Source of the DNA: JBFYTX01 sp963739515
GTDB lineage: Bacteria > Chloroflexota > Dehalococcoidia > Dehalococcoidales > RBG-16-60-22
DNA: 64,000 nucleotides
Reading direction: 5' to 3'
NCBI GenBank assembly: GCA_963739515.1
Contig: CAVUAO010000002.1
Span: 558,001-622,000, forward strand
In this document: positions 1 to 8,824 of the stretch, one piece after another
Layout of the letters: every line of letters begins with the position of its first letter
Numbering within the stretch: the stretch's first letter is position 1
Notes under the pieces: generated by a model
Seen by the model: only the letters and a program-made list of their open reading frames with translations
Databases searched by the model: none
What the model was told of the DNA's origin: nothing
Position numbers and translations under genes: made by a program

Positions 1-384
1 TACGCCGTGGGCGTGTCCCGCGGCGAAACCTTATTAACCAGCAAGGTGGGCACCGGCCTCGTCCACGGGCGGCACCGGCAGGGCGGCTCATCGGCGCACC
101 GTTTCGAGCGGCACCGCGATAAGCAGATAGAGACTTTCCTCAACCGTGTTTGCGGGCATGTTCATGAACAAATCGAGCCTTATGTGAAGTCGCTGGACTT
201 TATCGTTTACGGCGGCTCGTGGGATACGATACAGCTATTACAAAAATATTGCCCATTGTTACTGCAGTTGAAAACACCCGTCCTGCCGCCACTGCTGGAC
301 ATACCCGACCCACGCCAGCAAGTCTTGGAAAAAGCGGTAAACCGGGTATGGTCGAGCACGGTTTACGAATGGCAAGAAGCCTAA
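1..384 (+). CDS. Vms1/VLRF1-like peptidyl-tRNA hydrolase, C-terminal part (cut by window edge)
   Basis: The frame is open from the first base, so the gene begins upstream and only its last 127 codons are visible. The stretch HGRHRQGGSSAHRFERHR, followed by an amphipathic segment and a YGG(S)W strand, matches the bacterial relatives of eukaryotic Vms1/ANKZF1. Those proteins have an eRF1-like fold and release peptides from tRNA on stalled 50S subunits in ribosome quality control. In Vms1 a Gln follows the GGS of this loop; here the position looks like Ser, so catalysis cannot be assumed. The stop overlaps the end of the convergent sirtuin gene by 4 bases. Family assignment is by remembered motif similarity. 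Confidence 0.6.
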   Translation, partial: YAVGVSRGETLLTSKVGTGLVHGRHRQGGSSAHRFERHRDKQIETFLNRVCGHVHEQIEPYVKSLDFIVYGGSWDTIQLLQKYCPLLLQLKTPVLPPLLDIPDPRQQVLEKAVNRVWSSTVYEWQEA

Positions 385-1082
385 GCGGCTTTCGCCATCA
401 ACTTTTTCAACCCGGCTAAAGCCGGAGGCAGGACGCGCCCGATAGCCTCGGTGAAACGCAGGCGGGCATGCTCATCGAACGGCGTTTCGCCCTGGTTAAT
501 GATGACCAGCCTGGCGCCGGCTTCCAAAGCCACCGCGGGCATATCCGCCGCCGGATAGACGACCAGACTGGAGCCGACCACAATAAAAAGGTCGGACATG
601 CCTGAGTGCTTATAAGAATCCGCCAGGTCTTTAGAGGGCAGAGAGTCGCCAAAGTTTACGACCGTGGACACCAGCTCGCCCCCGCACAACGGACATTCCC
701 GCTCCCCTTCCACCCGGTCCATTTTAAAATCGCACCCGACACAGCGTACTTTGGTGAGATTGCCGTGCAGCTCCGCCAGCAGTTCCGGCTTAATGCCGGA
801 CTTCAGGTGCAGGTTATCCACATTCTGCGAGATGAGAAAAGCCAGTTTGCCCAGCTTCTGGAGCTCGGCGATGGCGAGATGTCCGGAATTGGGGCTGGCG
901 GCGGTAAAGTCCTGGCGGGGTGTCGACAGACCTTTATCCCGACGCGTCCAGAGGCCGTCCGGACCGCGGAAATCACGCAGGCCGGACTCCGTGCTGATGC
1001 CGGCACCGGTAAAGACGACGAGGTATTGCGCGTCAAACATCCATTGGGCGAGATCCCTGATTCTGTCCGCTAAGTCAAGCAC
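381..1082 (-). CDS. NAD-dependent protein deacylase, SIR2 family
   Basis: Sirtuin of 233 residues, a normal length for a bacterial cobB-type enzyme. It removes acyl groups from protein lysines using NAD. Visible motifs are the NAD-binding GAGISTESGLRDFRG (about 26-40), QNVDN (87-91), the catalytic His in LHGN (H106), and four zinc Cys in two CxxC pairs (C114/C117 and C130/C133). GSS and the IIN segment for the adenine end follow later. The start is GTG with GGAGG 7 bases upstream. It is convergent with the gene at the left edge and probably monocistronic. Confidence 0.93.
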   Translation of the reverse strand: MLDLADRIRDLAQWMFDAQYLVVFTGAGISTESGLRDFRGPDGLWTRRDKGLSTPRQDFTAASPNSGHLAIAELQKLGKLAFLISQNVDNLHLKSGIKPELLAELHGNLTKVRCVGCDFKMDRVEGERECPLCGGELVSTVVNFGDSLPSKDLADSYKHSGMSDLFIVVGSSLVVYPAADMPAVALEAGARLVIINQGETPFDEHARLRFTEAIGRVLPPALAGLKKLMAKAA

Positions 1083-1192
1083 GATTAACCTCCGCTTAAT
1101 AATATTACCCTATAAAAGACGGCGTCAATTAAGTATTTACTCTTATAGCGAAAAACAGGGCGGTGTACTAATATATATTCAAGAGATATTTC

Positions 1193-2449
1193 ATGAACCA
1201 AGCAGACTGGCGCAGAAACCTGGTCATTTTCGGGGCGGTGCACGTATTCCTTTTTCTGATACTATTGCCGGTACTGGCCCAGATTTTTTATCCCGGCACC
1301 GGCACTCTCGAGCTTTACCTGGCCCAGCAGATGCTCGGCGGCAAGATACCTTACCATGATTTTGCCAGCGAATACCCGCCGCTCGCCCTGCTGAGTTTCC
1401 TCTTGCCGGGACTAGTTTTCCACAACACGATATCTTACAGCTGGGGGTTTGCCGCCGAGCTGATGATTTTCGACCTGCTGGCGATGGTCATGATTGCCGA
1501 CCTCGCTTCTTTCCTCAAGGTTTCCGTGAGGAACGCCCTCGTGATTTATACCCTGTTCATCCTAGCCATCGGGCCGATACTGGTAGCCCGCTACGATATC
1601 CTGCCGGGCATGCTGGTGCTGGCGGCGCTATGGGCTTTCATCAAAGGGAAAAACAAGCTGGCCTGGGCCTTCGCGGCCATGGGTTTCGCGACCAAGATAT
1701 ATCCTTTAATCATCATCCCGATTTTTGCTGTTTATCAGCTAAAAAACCGGCAATATAAACAATTAATCATCGGGGGCGCTGTTTTCATCATCGTGCTGCT
1801 GGTCCTCAATATCCCCTGGGTAATCGTCGATGCGCCGGGCTTCTGGCACTCGCTGACCTACCACCTCGAGCGGGGGCTTCATGCGGAGAGCACCTACGGA
1901 ACAGCGCTGCTATCGGGCCAGGTTCTGGGGATGACCACCGTGACGGGCGATTTGAACTTCGGTTCCTGGAACCTGAGCTCGGCACTGGCGGACAGCCTGG
2001 CGAAAATATCCTTTTATATTGTCGGGGCTTTTTTACTGGCGGTGTACGGACTATTTGCCTGGCGTCTCCGAAAAGACCCCGAAATGAAAACCGCGACAAA
2101 GTTATCGGAACCATCCGCGGCCAAGCTCCTGCAATTTGGCGCCCTGGCAGTCATCGTGTTCCTGCTGACGAACAAGGTCTTTTCCGCGCAATACCTGGCC
2201 TGGCTTTGCCCGCTATTGCCTTTGCTCGGGGAAAGAAGTCGATATCCGGTGATGATACTCTTTATGGCGGCAGCGCTGCTCACCCAATACGTCTTTCCAT
2301 ATAACTACACGCCATTCGAACTGGGCCAGGCAATACCGGTATTTATGCTTACCGTCCGGAACCTGCTGCTCATCGCGGCTGCGGTACTGATCGCCCTGCC
2401 CGAACGCTACCAGATACCCGGCACCAGCGACTTGCGCTCGGGGGGATAA
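1193..2449 (+). CDS. Polytopic membrane glycosyltransferase, GT87 (DUF2029)-like
   Basis: 418 residues with about ten hydrophobic segments. The first luminal loop carries YHDFASEYPPL, the D/E-x-YPP pattern seen in GT87 mannosyltransferase-like proteins that use polyprenyl-phosphate sugars at the membrane. An acceptor cannot be named. The start ATG has a weak AAGAGA 8 bases upstream. The last 43 bases overlap the convergent reductase gene on the other strand, and both reading frames look genuine there because each carries its family's C-terminus. Another integral-membrane glycosyltransferase family is the main alternative. Confidence 0.6.
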   Translation: MNQADWRRNLVIFGAVHVFLFLILLPVLAQIFYPGTGTLELYLAQQMLGGKIPYHDFASEYPPLALLSFLLPGLVFHNTISYSWGFAAELMIFDLLAMVMIADLASFLKVSVRNALVIYTLFILAIGPILVARYDILPGMLVLAALWAFIKGKNKLAWAFAAMGFATKIYPLIIIPIFAVYQLKNRQYKQLIIGGAVFIIVLLVLNIPWVIVDAPGFWHSLTYHLERGLHAESTYGTALLSGQVLGMTTVTGDLNFGSWNLSSALADSLAKISFYIVGAFLLAVYGLFAWRLRKDPEMKTATKLSEPSAAKLLQFGALAVIVFLLTNKVFSAQYLAWLCPLLPLLGERSRYPVMILFMAAALLTQYVFPYNYTPFELGQAIPVFMLTVRNLLLIAAAVLIALPERYQIPGTSDLRSGG

Positions 2450-3165
2450 TCGGGGAAAGTGCGGCGGTACCAGGCGTGATGTGCCCTGGCCCGCGGTACC
2501 AGATTGGCGGCGGTCCAGAAAGCAAAAGCCAGCCCCGGCAGGGACCAGGTCGCCAACGCCCAGCCGGTCCAGATAATTATCTCGCCCAGATAGTTGGGGC
2601 TGGAAACCCAGCGGTAAAGTCGGTGGTTGGATATTTTGTAGCCCGACTCTCCGGGCTGCCGCAAATCTCTTAAAATATAGTCCGCCCGGCGATTGATAAT
2701 ATAACCGATAACGAACAGAACCGTCCCCAGGATAAAACGCGGGTCGGCCAGCCACCCGGTGTCATAGCCGCCGGAAAACGTAAAGAGATAGCGACCGTTG
2801 AGATAACCGTTGAGGACGTTAAAAAGAAATCCGAAGCCCATGATGACCAGCGGCATGCGTTTGGTCCCGCCGCGCAGTCCGAAAGGATAGATGAAAGCCC
2901 GCTGCAGATAATGCGCTTCCCACATCACGAGGAAGACCAGGGCTACCGCGTTAAAAGAGCTCCCCAGGGCAAAAAATACGGCAAAGACCACCGGCGCCGG
3001 GGCTTCCATCAATATCCAGCCCCACATATCAGCGATGCCGGGTCCCCAGCCGCGGCGGACATGGCGCCCGTACGGGGCGGCGACAAAGAACAGCACGATA
3101 AAAATTATTACGGCGAGGATGAACCAGCCCACCAGCAAGACATGAAAAACGGTCAGCTCTTTCAC
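2407..3165 (-). CDS. Steroid 5-alpha-reductase C-terminal-like membrane protein (DUF1295/isoprenylcysteine methyltransferase fold)
   Basis: 252 residues with about six membrane segments. The C-terminal part, with NYLGEIIIWTGWAL, RARAHHAWYRRTFPDYP and a closing LVPGIW, is the signature of the 3-oxo-5-alpha-steroid 4-dehydrogenase/DUF1295 superfamily. Its members reduce steroid or polyprenol double bonds or methylate lipids. The exact substrate cannot be read from sequence. Its ATG overlaps the TGA of the upstream epimerase by 4 bases, so the two are translationally coupled and may act on the same lipid or sterol-like compound. Confidence 0.72.
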   Translation of the reverse strand: MKELTVFHVLLVGWFILAVIIFIVLFFVAAPYGRHVRRGWGPGIADMWGWILMEAPAPVVFAVFFALGSSFNAVALVFLVMWEAHYLQRAFIYPFGLRGGTKRMPLVIMGFGFLFNVLNGYLNGRYLFTFSGGYDTGWLADPRFILGTVLFVIGYIINRRADYILRDLRQPGESGYKISNHRLYRWVSSPNYLGEIIIWTGWALATWSLPGLAFAFWTAANLVPRARAHHAWYRRTFPDYPPERKSLVPGIW

Positions 3166-4175
3166 CGGGGACCCCCGGTTTTTACCCCCGGCAAGCCGGC
3201 AAGCTGTCCGCTCTCCGTAAACCAGCGCAGGGTATCGACCAGCGTCTCCCGGAAAGGCCGCGGATGATAGCCCAGCTCGCGGGTAGCCTTTTCGTGGCTG
3301 ATATGCCGGTTACTTTTGAGCGCCCGCAGGGAGACATCGGTATAAAGAGGGCGCTTGCCGTTCAGGCGGCTAATGCCTTTAATGACCGGCGCCGAGGCAC
3401 GCGCCAGCCAGAGAGGACAGACGAACCTGGCGGCAGGCACACCGGTAATTTCCGCCACCCCGGCAGCGATATCGCACATAGATACCCAGTGGCCGGAAAG
3501 CAGATAGCCGGCGCCGCGCGGCGCACCCGACTCGGCGAGCATCGCCCCGGCGACGACATCCCGCACGTCCACCCAGTCGAACCCGCCGGTAACGAGAGCT
3601 GGTAATTTATGCTTCGCGAGCCGAAGCAGGGCTTCGCCGAAGAACGAGGGCTGATAATCGTGGGGGCCGATGATGGCGGTGGGATAAACGATAACGGCGT
3701 CCAGCCCCTGCGCGATAGCGCGCCGGACTTCCATCTCTGCCGCGGCTTTAGAGCGGTCGTAGGGCGGGACACGCCGGGATTCTACGAGAGGGCGGGACTC
3801 ATCAACCGGAGATGAAAACGGCTCCTGAGTCAAGGCATGGATAGAGCTGAAATGGACCAGTCGACGAACGCCGGAGCGCCGGCAGGCCTCGATAACGTTG
3901 CGTGTACCGAGAACATTGACGGCTTCTAATGTCGGCCAGTCGCTCATGGAAAGGGAGATGAAAGCCGCCAGATGGTAGACAACGTCGGCGCCAACAAACG
4001 CCCGACACAGCGAATCGAAGTCGCGGACATCACCCCGGACGATCTCGGTATCCAGCCCGTCGACAGGCCGGGAATTAACGTGCACCACGCAGCGCGTTGG
4101 GCGACCCTGAGAAACCAGGGCGCGCACCAGATTGGCCCCGATATGCCCGGCAGCGCCGGTAACGACGACGGTCAT
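3162..4175 (-). CDS. NAD(P)-dependent epimerase/dehydratase (extended SDR)
   Basis: Extended short-chain dehydrogenase of 337 residues. It has the Rossmann glycine motif TGAAGHIGANL at the N-terminus, the NVLGTRNVIEACR segment, catalytic Ser in HFSSIHAL, and a YDRSK version of the YxxxK active site. The resemblance is to sterol/3-beta-hydroxysteroid dehydrogenase-type and dihydroflavonol-reductase-type epimerases. A longer frame starts 27 codons upstream, but the ATG at 4175 sits directly before the Rossmann strand and is the likelier start. It is coupled by ATGA overlap to the steroid-reductase-like gene downstream, so a two-step conversion of one lipid is plausible. Confidence 0.8.
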   Translation of the reverse strand: MTVVVTGAAGHIGANLVRALVSQGRPTRCVVHVNSRPVDGLDTEIVRGDVRDFDSLCRAFVGADVVYHLAAFISLSMSDWPTLEAVNVLGTRNVIEACRRSGVRRLVHFSSIHALTQEPFSSPVDESRPLVESRRVPPYDRSKAAAEMEVRRAIAQGLDAVIVYPTAIIGPHDYQPSFFGEALLRLAKHKLPALVTGGFDWVDVRDVVAGAMLAESGAPRGAGYLLSGHWVSMCDIAAGVAEITGVPAARFVCPLWLARASAPVIKGISRLNGKRPLYTDVSLRALKSNRHISHEKATRELGYHPRPFRETLVDTLRWFTESGQLAGLPGVKTGGPR

Positions 4176-4295
4176 ACGAACCCCATTATAGCATAGAGGC
4201 TCTAGGTGAAGGCAAGAGAAGTTAATTCCAGACAGGCGGCCGGATGCGATTGCCAATATTCGAGAAAAGATGATACGATTACAACAGAATCCGCC

Positions 4296-5498
4296 ATGAT
4301 ACGAAAAAAGAGTCCCAATTACCGCTGGTATATCCTGGCCGTGACCATGCTCACTTATGCCGTCGTCACCGGGGCGGCCAGGCTGTGCATGCCGGTACTT
4401 TTCAAGCAGATATCCGATGACCTCGGCCTCACGGTAACGCAGGTCGGGGCAGTATGGGGCATGGACCCGCTGGCCGGCATCTTCATCGGGCTGCCGGGCG
4501 GGCTGCTGGCCGACCGCTTCGGGGTAAGGCGTACCGCAGCGGTAGTTTGTATCCTGGCCGGGATTTTCGGCGCGCTGAGAGGAATATCGGTTAACTTCAT
4601 CAGCATGGCGGGCCTCATGTTCCTTTTCGGGCTGATGGCGGCAGCAGCGCCCAGCGTTATTCCCAAGGTAACGGCGGAATGGTTTGGGGGTCGGCAGCTG
4701 GGGATAGCCAACGCCTTTCTGAACATCGCCTGGGGCATCGGGGCGATGTTCGCCACCATGTTCAGCGCCACGGTATTATCACCGTTCTTCGGCAGCTGGC
4801 GGTGGGTACTGCTGTTCTATGGCGTCCCCTGCGTCATACTGGGCGTAGTCTGGCTGACCACCCGGGAACCAAAAGCCAGTGAATTACCCGATACCATCGC
4901 GGTCAAGGTGCCGTTTAGAGAATCACTATCGCGGGTAGTGAGAATGAAAGAGGTCTGGGTTATCGGCCTGATGACCACGATGCTCTGGGGAGCCAGCATG
5001 GGTTTCATCGGCTATCTGCCGCTTTACCTGAGGAACATCGGCTGGCCGGATACGAGCGCCGACAGCGTCATTACCGTTTTCAGCGGCGTTAACGCCGTAG
5101 GCGTCATACCCATGGTGCTCCTCTCCGATAAAATCGGCTCGCGGAAAATCGTTATTTTCATCTCGGTCATCTCGGTGGTGGTGACACTGGCGCTGATACC
5201 CCTGGTGAACACGGCGGGGGTATGGGTGCTGGTAATCGCCTGCGGGTTTTTACGCAGCGGCGCATCGGCACTGTTCAATGTTATTATTTTCGAGGTAAAG
5301 GGCGTCGGCAGCACCTACGGCGGTACTGCCACCGGACTGGCCAACACTATTTCCATGGTGGGCGCCTTCCTCGGGCCGCCCCTGGGCAACAGCCTTGCTC
5401 ACATCAACGCCGGCTATCCGTTTTTCTTCTGGTCGGGCCTGGCGGCGCTATCGCTGCCCATGATTTTCTTCATCAAGAACCGCGCCGGGCAATCCTAG
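4296..5498 (+). CDS. Major facilitator superfamily transporter
   Basis: 400 residues and twelve hydrophobic segments. The loop 2-3 motif GLLADRFGVRR and a matching LLSDKIGSRK after the middle of the protein mark the two halves of an MFS carrier. General look is close to the nitrate/cyanate-type or organic-anion groups, but no substrate can be assigned. A longer frame from a GTG at 4206 would add 30 hydrophilic residues with no family match, so the ATG at 4296 just before RKKSPNYRWYI is preferred. Divergent from the epimerase, sharing about 120 bases of promoter region. Confidence 0.85.
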   Translation: MIRKKSPNYRWYILAVTMLTYAVVTGAARLCMPVLFKQISDDLGLTVTQVGAVWGMDPLAGIFIGLPGGLLADRFGVRRTAAVVCILAGIFGALRGISVNFISMAGLMFLFGLMAAAAPSVIPKVTAEWFGGRQLGIANAFLNIAWGIGAMFATMFSATVLSPFFGSWRWVLLFYGVPCVILGVVWLTTREPKASELPDTIAVKVPFRESLSRVVRMKEVWVIGLMTTMLWGASMGFIGYLPLYLRNIGWPDTSADSVITVFSGVNAVGVIPMVLLSDKIGSRKIVIFISVISVVVTLALIPLVNTAGVWVLVIACGFLRSGASALFNVIIFEVKGVGSTYGGTATGLANTISMVGAFLGPPLGNSLAHINAGYPFFFWSGLAALSLPMIFFIKNRAGQS

Positions 5499-5629
5499 CA
5501 GCCCCAGGTCCATTTGCTGTTTCCAATTTTTATTTGTGAGGTACCTGTGACGATTGTACTATTGTTTGTGATTGCCACGTAAGGTACACTTTATAAACTG
5601 AACGTAAACCCGTAGAAAAGAAGAACAGC

Positions 5630-5836
5630 GTGAACAGGACAGGCGTTAAACCAATCCGGGCAAAAGTAATCCAGGAATTCAGCTACTGCCCCCATTGCGG
5701 TCGCAAGGGACTTTATCACCTCCACGGGAAATACTGCCGGTGCCGTTACTGCGGGCTTTACCGCATATTATTGCGGGAATCCGATTTCTGGGAGAGGGCA
5801 CCGATTACACAAACGGCATCAAAACGTGATATATAA
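5630..5836 (+). CDS. Small zinc-ribbon protein
   Basis: 68 residues with one zinc ribbon formed by CPHCG and CRCRYCG knuckles about 17 residues apart. GTG start with a purine-rich GAAAAGAAG upstream. I do not recognise the family. The charged N-terminus and lack of any other domain suggest a nucleic-acid- or protein-binding accessory factor. Flanked by spacers of about 90-130 bases, so it is a separate unit. Confidence 0.5.
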   Translation: MNRTGVKPIRAKVIQEFSYCPHCGRKGLYHLHGKYCRCRYCGLYRILLRESDFWERAPITQTASKRDI

Positions 5837-5924
5837 ATATGACACTAGTTAAAGACCTATTTGCCTTTACGCTTAGCCTGCTGGATGTCATCGCCTTCCG
5901 CATGACCTTTGGCTAAAGCCCCAT

Positions 5925-6329
5925 TCAAACTTTATCCGCTGTTACCTTAACCAGGACGTGCCGACTCCTGGGACCATCAAACTCACCGAAGAAAATCCCC
6001 TGCCAAGTCCCCAGCACCAGCTGGCTATCTTCAACGAACAGAGTCAGAGAATTCCCGATGATACTGGCCTTGATATGCGCCGCAGAGTTCCCCTCGCTAT
6101 GACTGTAGTTGCCAAAATGCGGCACCAATTTATCCAGTTGCGCGATGATGTCCTCGACCACTGAGGGGTCGGCGTGCTCGTTGACCATAATCCCGGCGGT
6201 GGTATGCGGCACGAAAAGATAACACAGACCATCCCTGACGCCGCTATCGGCGACGATATCACCAATCCGGCCGGTAATATCCTGAAACTCCACCCCGGAC
6301 TTAGTCTTTATGTCAAGTTTTGTAATCAA
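5925..6329 (-). CDS. YjbQ/UPF0047 family protein (secondary thiamine-phosphate synthase type)
   Basis: 134 residues, the usual length for this small family. The signature appears as PHTTAGIMVNEHADPSV, a HSEGNSAAHIKASIIG segment, and LGTWQGIFFGEFDGPR near the end. Conserved His and Glu residues cluster as expected for a phosphate/metal site. YjbQ proteins can complement thiamine-phosphate synthase mutants weakly, but their true role is unsettled. TTG start with GAGAGGAAA just upstream. Monocistronic. Confidence 0.92.
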   Translation of the reverse strand: MITKLDIKTKSGVEFQDITGRIGDIVADSGVRDGLCYLFVPHTTAGIMVNEHADPSVVEDIIAQLDKLVPHFGNYSHSEGNSAAHIKASIIGNSLTLFVEDSQLVLGTWQGIFFGEFDGPRSRHVLVKVTADKV

Positions 6330-6439
6330 ATTTCCTCTCGACCATCAATTTATATCCCTATCCTACACCCTGCCCTGCCGGCAGGCAATAATAAAAGAAT
6401 AAGGTGTGGGCGCTCACTCTGTTTTTGCTCACCCCCTGC

Positions 6440-6494
6440 CCCCTCTCAAACAGGTCCACTCGTTATGTGCGAATCATTCCTTGTTTGAGAGGGG
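6440..6494. repeat. Long inverted repeat in a gene-free stretch
   Basis: In the 316-base gap between YjbQ and the FmdB gene, CCCCTCTCAAACA (6440-6452) is matched by its exact complement at 6482-6494, giving a 13-bp stem with a 29-base loop. The gap otherwise shows only a second hairpin and no coding sequence. It could be a small dispersed element or a structured leader. Confidence 0.5.
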
Positions 6495-6503
6495 TAATAA
6501 GGA

Positions 6504-6525
6504 AAGAGGGGTCTGCACCCCTCTT
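6504..6525. terminator. Hairpin, possible terminator or leader structure
   Basis: AAGAGGGGT pairs perfectly with ACCCCTCTT around a 4-base loop (CTGC). No long T-run follows on the plus strand, so termination is only a possibility. It lies 120 bases before the FmdB gene and next to a larger inverted repeat using similar sequence. Confidence 0.35.
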
Positions 6526-6645
6526 AAACGCCCAGTTTTCAAAAAAGGGATTTACTTGTTCTACAAACAAAGAAAACCGATAGCTCCCGGTAAACTGCCT
6601 TGAAAGTCGGCGGCAAACGCGTTAAACTAGAGATAGGAGAAATAA

Positions 6646-6882
6646 ATGCCCATTTACGAATATATCTGCGCGGAATGCGATTCCAAATTCGAGCAAATGC
6701 GCCCTCTGAGCCAATCGGATAAGGCGGCGGAATGCCCGCGCTGCCACAAACCCGCCCGACGTAAGATGTCCACGTTCGCCTGTTTCAGCACCTCCGAAAG
6801 CGGCGTACCCCAGGCGGTGGCCGGCACAGGCCACTCGTGTTCCAGCTGCAGCTCCGGAAATTGCAGCACCTGCGCTTCCTAA
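6646..6882 (+). CDS. FmdB family zinc-ribbon protein
   Basis: 78 residues. The N-terminus MPIYEYICAECDSKFEQM and CPRCHKPARRKMSTF form the FmdB-type regulatory zinc ribbon. The tail is Cys/Ser-rich (CSSCSSGNCSTC), also common in this family, and may bind a further metal. ATG is preceded by AGGAG at good spacing. Function in the family is not established beyond putative regulation. The DUF763 gene follows after 20 bases and is probably co-transcribed. Confidence 0.9.
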   Translation: MPIYEYICAECDSKFEQMRPLSQSDKAAECPRCHKPARRKMSTFACFSTSESGVPQAVAGTGHSCSSCSSGNCSTCAS

Positions 6883-6902
6883 TCCGAGAGAGGCCGATCT
6901 TA

Positions 6903-7991
6903 GTGTCCTCACCAAGAAGAACCGGCATCGCCAACCTGCCCCTGCATTACGGCAAAGCGCCCCGCTGGCTTTTCGAACGGATGGTGCCGCTGGCACGGGA
7001 AATCACCATCGCCATCGTCTCCGAATACGGAGCGGAAGAAATGCTCCGGCGGCTTTCCCACCCCTACTGGTTCCAGGCTTTCGGCTGCGTCCTCGGCTTC
7101 GACTGGCATTCCAGCGGCGTAACCACGACGCTCTGCGGCGCCCTCAAAGAGGGCGTCAAAGGAATCGAGAAAGACCTGGGACTTTTCGTGGCGGGGGGCA
7201 AGGGTAAAACCTCGCGCCAGACACCGGCGGAGATAGAGGGGTGGGGAGAAAAAATATCGCTTGACCCGGCGCCGCTGGTCTACGCCAGCCGTATGTCCGC
7301 CAAGGTCGACAGCGCCGCCGTGCAGGACGGCTATCAGCTTTACCATCACACTTTCGTGTTCACTGCCCGTGGCGCCTGGACGGTGGTGCAGCAGGGTATG
7401 AACGAGAACAACCGCTACGCCCGCCGCTACCACTGGCTGGGCGAAACCGTCACCGACTTCGTGAACGAGCCGCATGCCGCTATCCTTTCCGAAGCGAGAG
7501 GCGAGACGTTGAACCTGACGGCCGTCGAGAGCGCACCGGCGCGGTCGACGATTACTTCCATCTCCACCGAGGAAACGCCGGAAAAGGTCATCGACGAACT
7601 GAAAAAGCTGAAAACACTCAGCCTGCCGGCCCGTCACCAGATTCATACCACCGACCTCCATCCCGATAGCCTGAGCAAAATCATTTTAAGCGCTTACGAA
7701 CGCCAGCCGCAGAACTTCGAGCAACTGCTGGGACTATCCGGAGTCGGCGCGAAGACCATCAGGGCACTCAGCCTGATATCCGAGCTCATCCGCGGCGTGG
7801 CGCCCAGCTACCGCGACCCCGCCCGCTACAGCTTTGCGCACGGCGGCAAGGACGGTATCCCCTATCCGGTAGACCGGAAGACCTACGACCAGAGCATCGA
7901 GCTGCTGGCGAAAGCCATCAACAAAACGCGCCTGGGACTGAGCGAAAAGCAGCAGGCGTGCCACCGGCTCGACCGCATGCGGCTGGAATAA
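6903..7991 (+). CDS. DUF763 domain-containing protein
   Basis: About 362 residues starting at a GTG that gives SSPRRTGIANLPLHYGKAP, the typical DUF763 N-terminus. GAGAGAGG lies about 10 bases upstream. A longer frame from 6837 would overlap FmdB and has no family support. Internal features include GVTTTLCGALKEG, DGYQLYHHTF, the tail-half LLGLSGVGAKTIRALSL, which looks like a helix-hairpin-helix, and SFAHGGKDG. The HhH-like element suggests nucleic-acid contact, but no biochemical role is known to me. Confidence 0.88.
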   Translation: MSSPRRTGIANLPLHYGKAPRWLFERMVPLAREITIAIVSEYGAEEMLRRLSHPYWFQAFGCVLGFDWHSSGVTTTLCGALKEGVKGIEKDLGLFVAGGKGKTSRQTPAEIEGWGEKISLDPAPLVYASRMSAKVDSAAVQDGYQLYHHTFVFTARGAWTVVQQGMNENNRYARRYHWLGETVTDFVNEPHAAILSEARGETLNLTAVESAPARSTITSISTEETPEKVIDELKKLKTLSLPARHQIHTTDLHPDSLSKIILSAYERQPQNFEQLLGLSGVGAKTIRALSLISELIRGVAPSYRDPARYSFAHGGKDGIPYPVDRKTYDQSIELLAKAINKTRLGLSEKQQACHRLDRMRLE

Positions 7992-8075
7992 AACCGCCTC
8001 AAGCCACATTTGACTTTTCTACAACCCAGTCTGATACAATAAATTAGAAACGCGTGTTTGGGTTGGGAGAAAAAA

Positions 8076-8756
8076 GTGAAAAAGAGAACCATTATCGCCT
8101 CCACTATCAGCATAATCGTTATCGTCGGCTTCATCGTGGGCATGGTTGTCCTAGGGCCCTGGTCACACACGGTTGCGCAAATCCCGGGAGTCGAGGTCAG
8201 GCAATACGAAGGCCAGGACCTTTCCTCAATCAATGATTTCCGGGAAAATTCTATCAGCGGCACGCAGCACGTAGACATCGCCAATTACAATTTACAGGTT
8301 ACCGGACTGGTCGAAAATTCAGCCAATTATACCTATCAAGAAGTCATCAGCGACTTCACCAACGCCAAGAAAGTGGTCAGACTGAACTGCGTCGAAGGCT
8401 GGTCGGTCGATATCCTCTGGGAAGGCGTGCAGCTAAAGGACGTCCTGGCCAAAGCCGGGCCGCTGCCTGAAGCGAAAGTAGTCATCTTCCACGCTGTCGA
8501 CGGCTATACGACCTCCTTCCCCATCGAATACATCTTTAATAATAACATCCTCATGGCCTACAAGATGAATGACGTTACACTGCCGCCGGAGCGCGGGTAC
8601 CCCTTCGAGCTCGTGGCTGAGAGCAAATGGGGCTATAAATGGATAAAGTGGATCACGGAGATAGAGCTTTCCGATAATATCAACTACCGGGGCTATTGGG
8701 AAGAGCGCGGCTACTCCAATAACGGCGATTTGAGCGGGAGCATGTTTGCACCATAA
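8076..8756 (+). CDS. Membrane-anchored molybdopterin-dependent oxidoreductase (sulfite-oxidase fold)
   Basis: 226 residues. An N-terminal hydrophobic anchor (about 5-27) is followed by an oxidoreductase molybdopterin-binding domain. VRLNCVEGWSVDILWEGV contains the Cys (C105) that would ligate Mo, and later segments GYTTSFPIEY, PFELVAESKWGYKWIKWI and YWEERGYSN are typical of the YedY/sulfite oxidase group. It should face outside the cytoplasmic membrane. The GTG at 8076 with GGGAGA 6 bases before is preferred over a start at 8058. Electron donor or acceptor partners are not visible nearby. Confidence 0.85.
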   Translation: MKKRTIIASTISIIVIVGFIVGMVVLGPWSHTVAQIPGVEVRQYEGQDLSSINDFRENSISGTQHVDIANYNLQVTGLVENSANYTYQEVISDFTNAKKVVRLNCVEGWSVDILWEGVQLKDVLAKAGPLPEAKVVIFHAVDGYTTSFPIEYIFNNNILMAYKMNDVTLPPERGYPFELVAESKWGYKWIKWITEIELSDNINYRGYWEERGYSNNGDLSGSMFAP

Positions 8757-8824
8757 ACGCAATCCGGTTTTGACACCTGAGCTTAAAAGCTGTTAATCTT
8801 TAAGGTAATATAGCTTTAAGGCAG

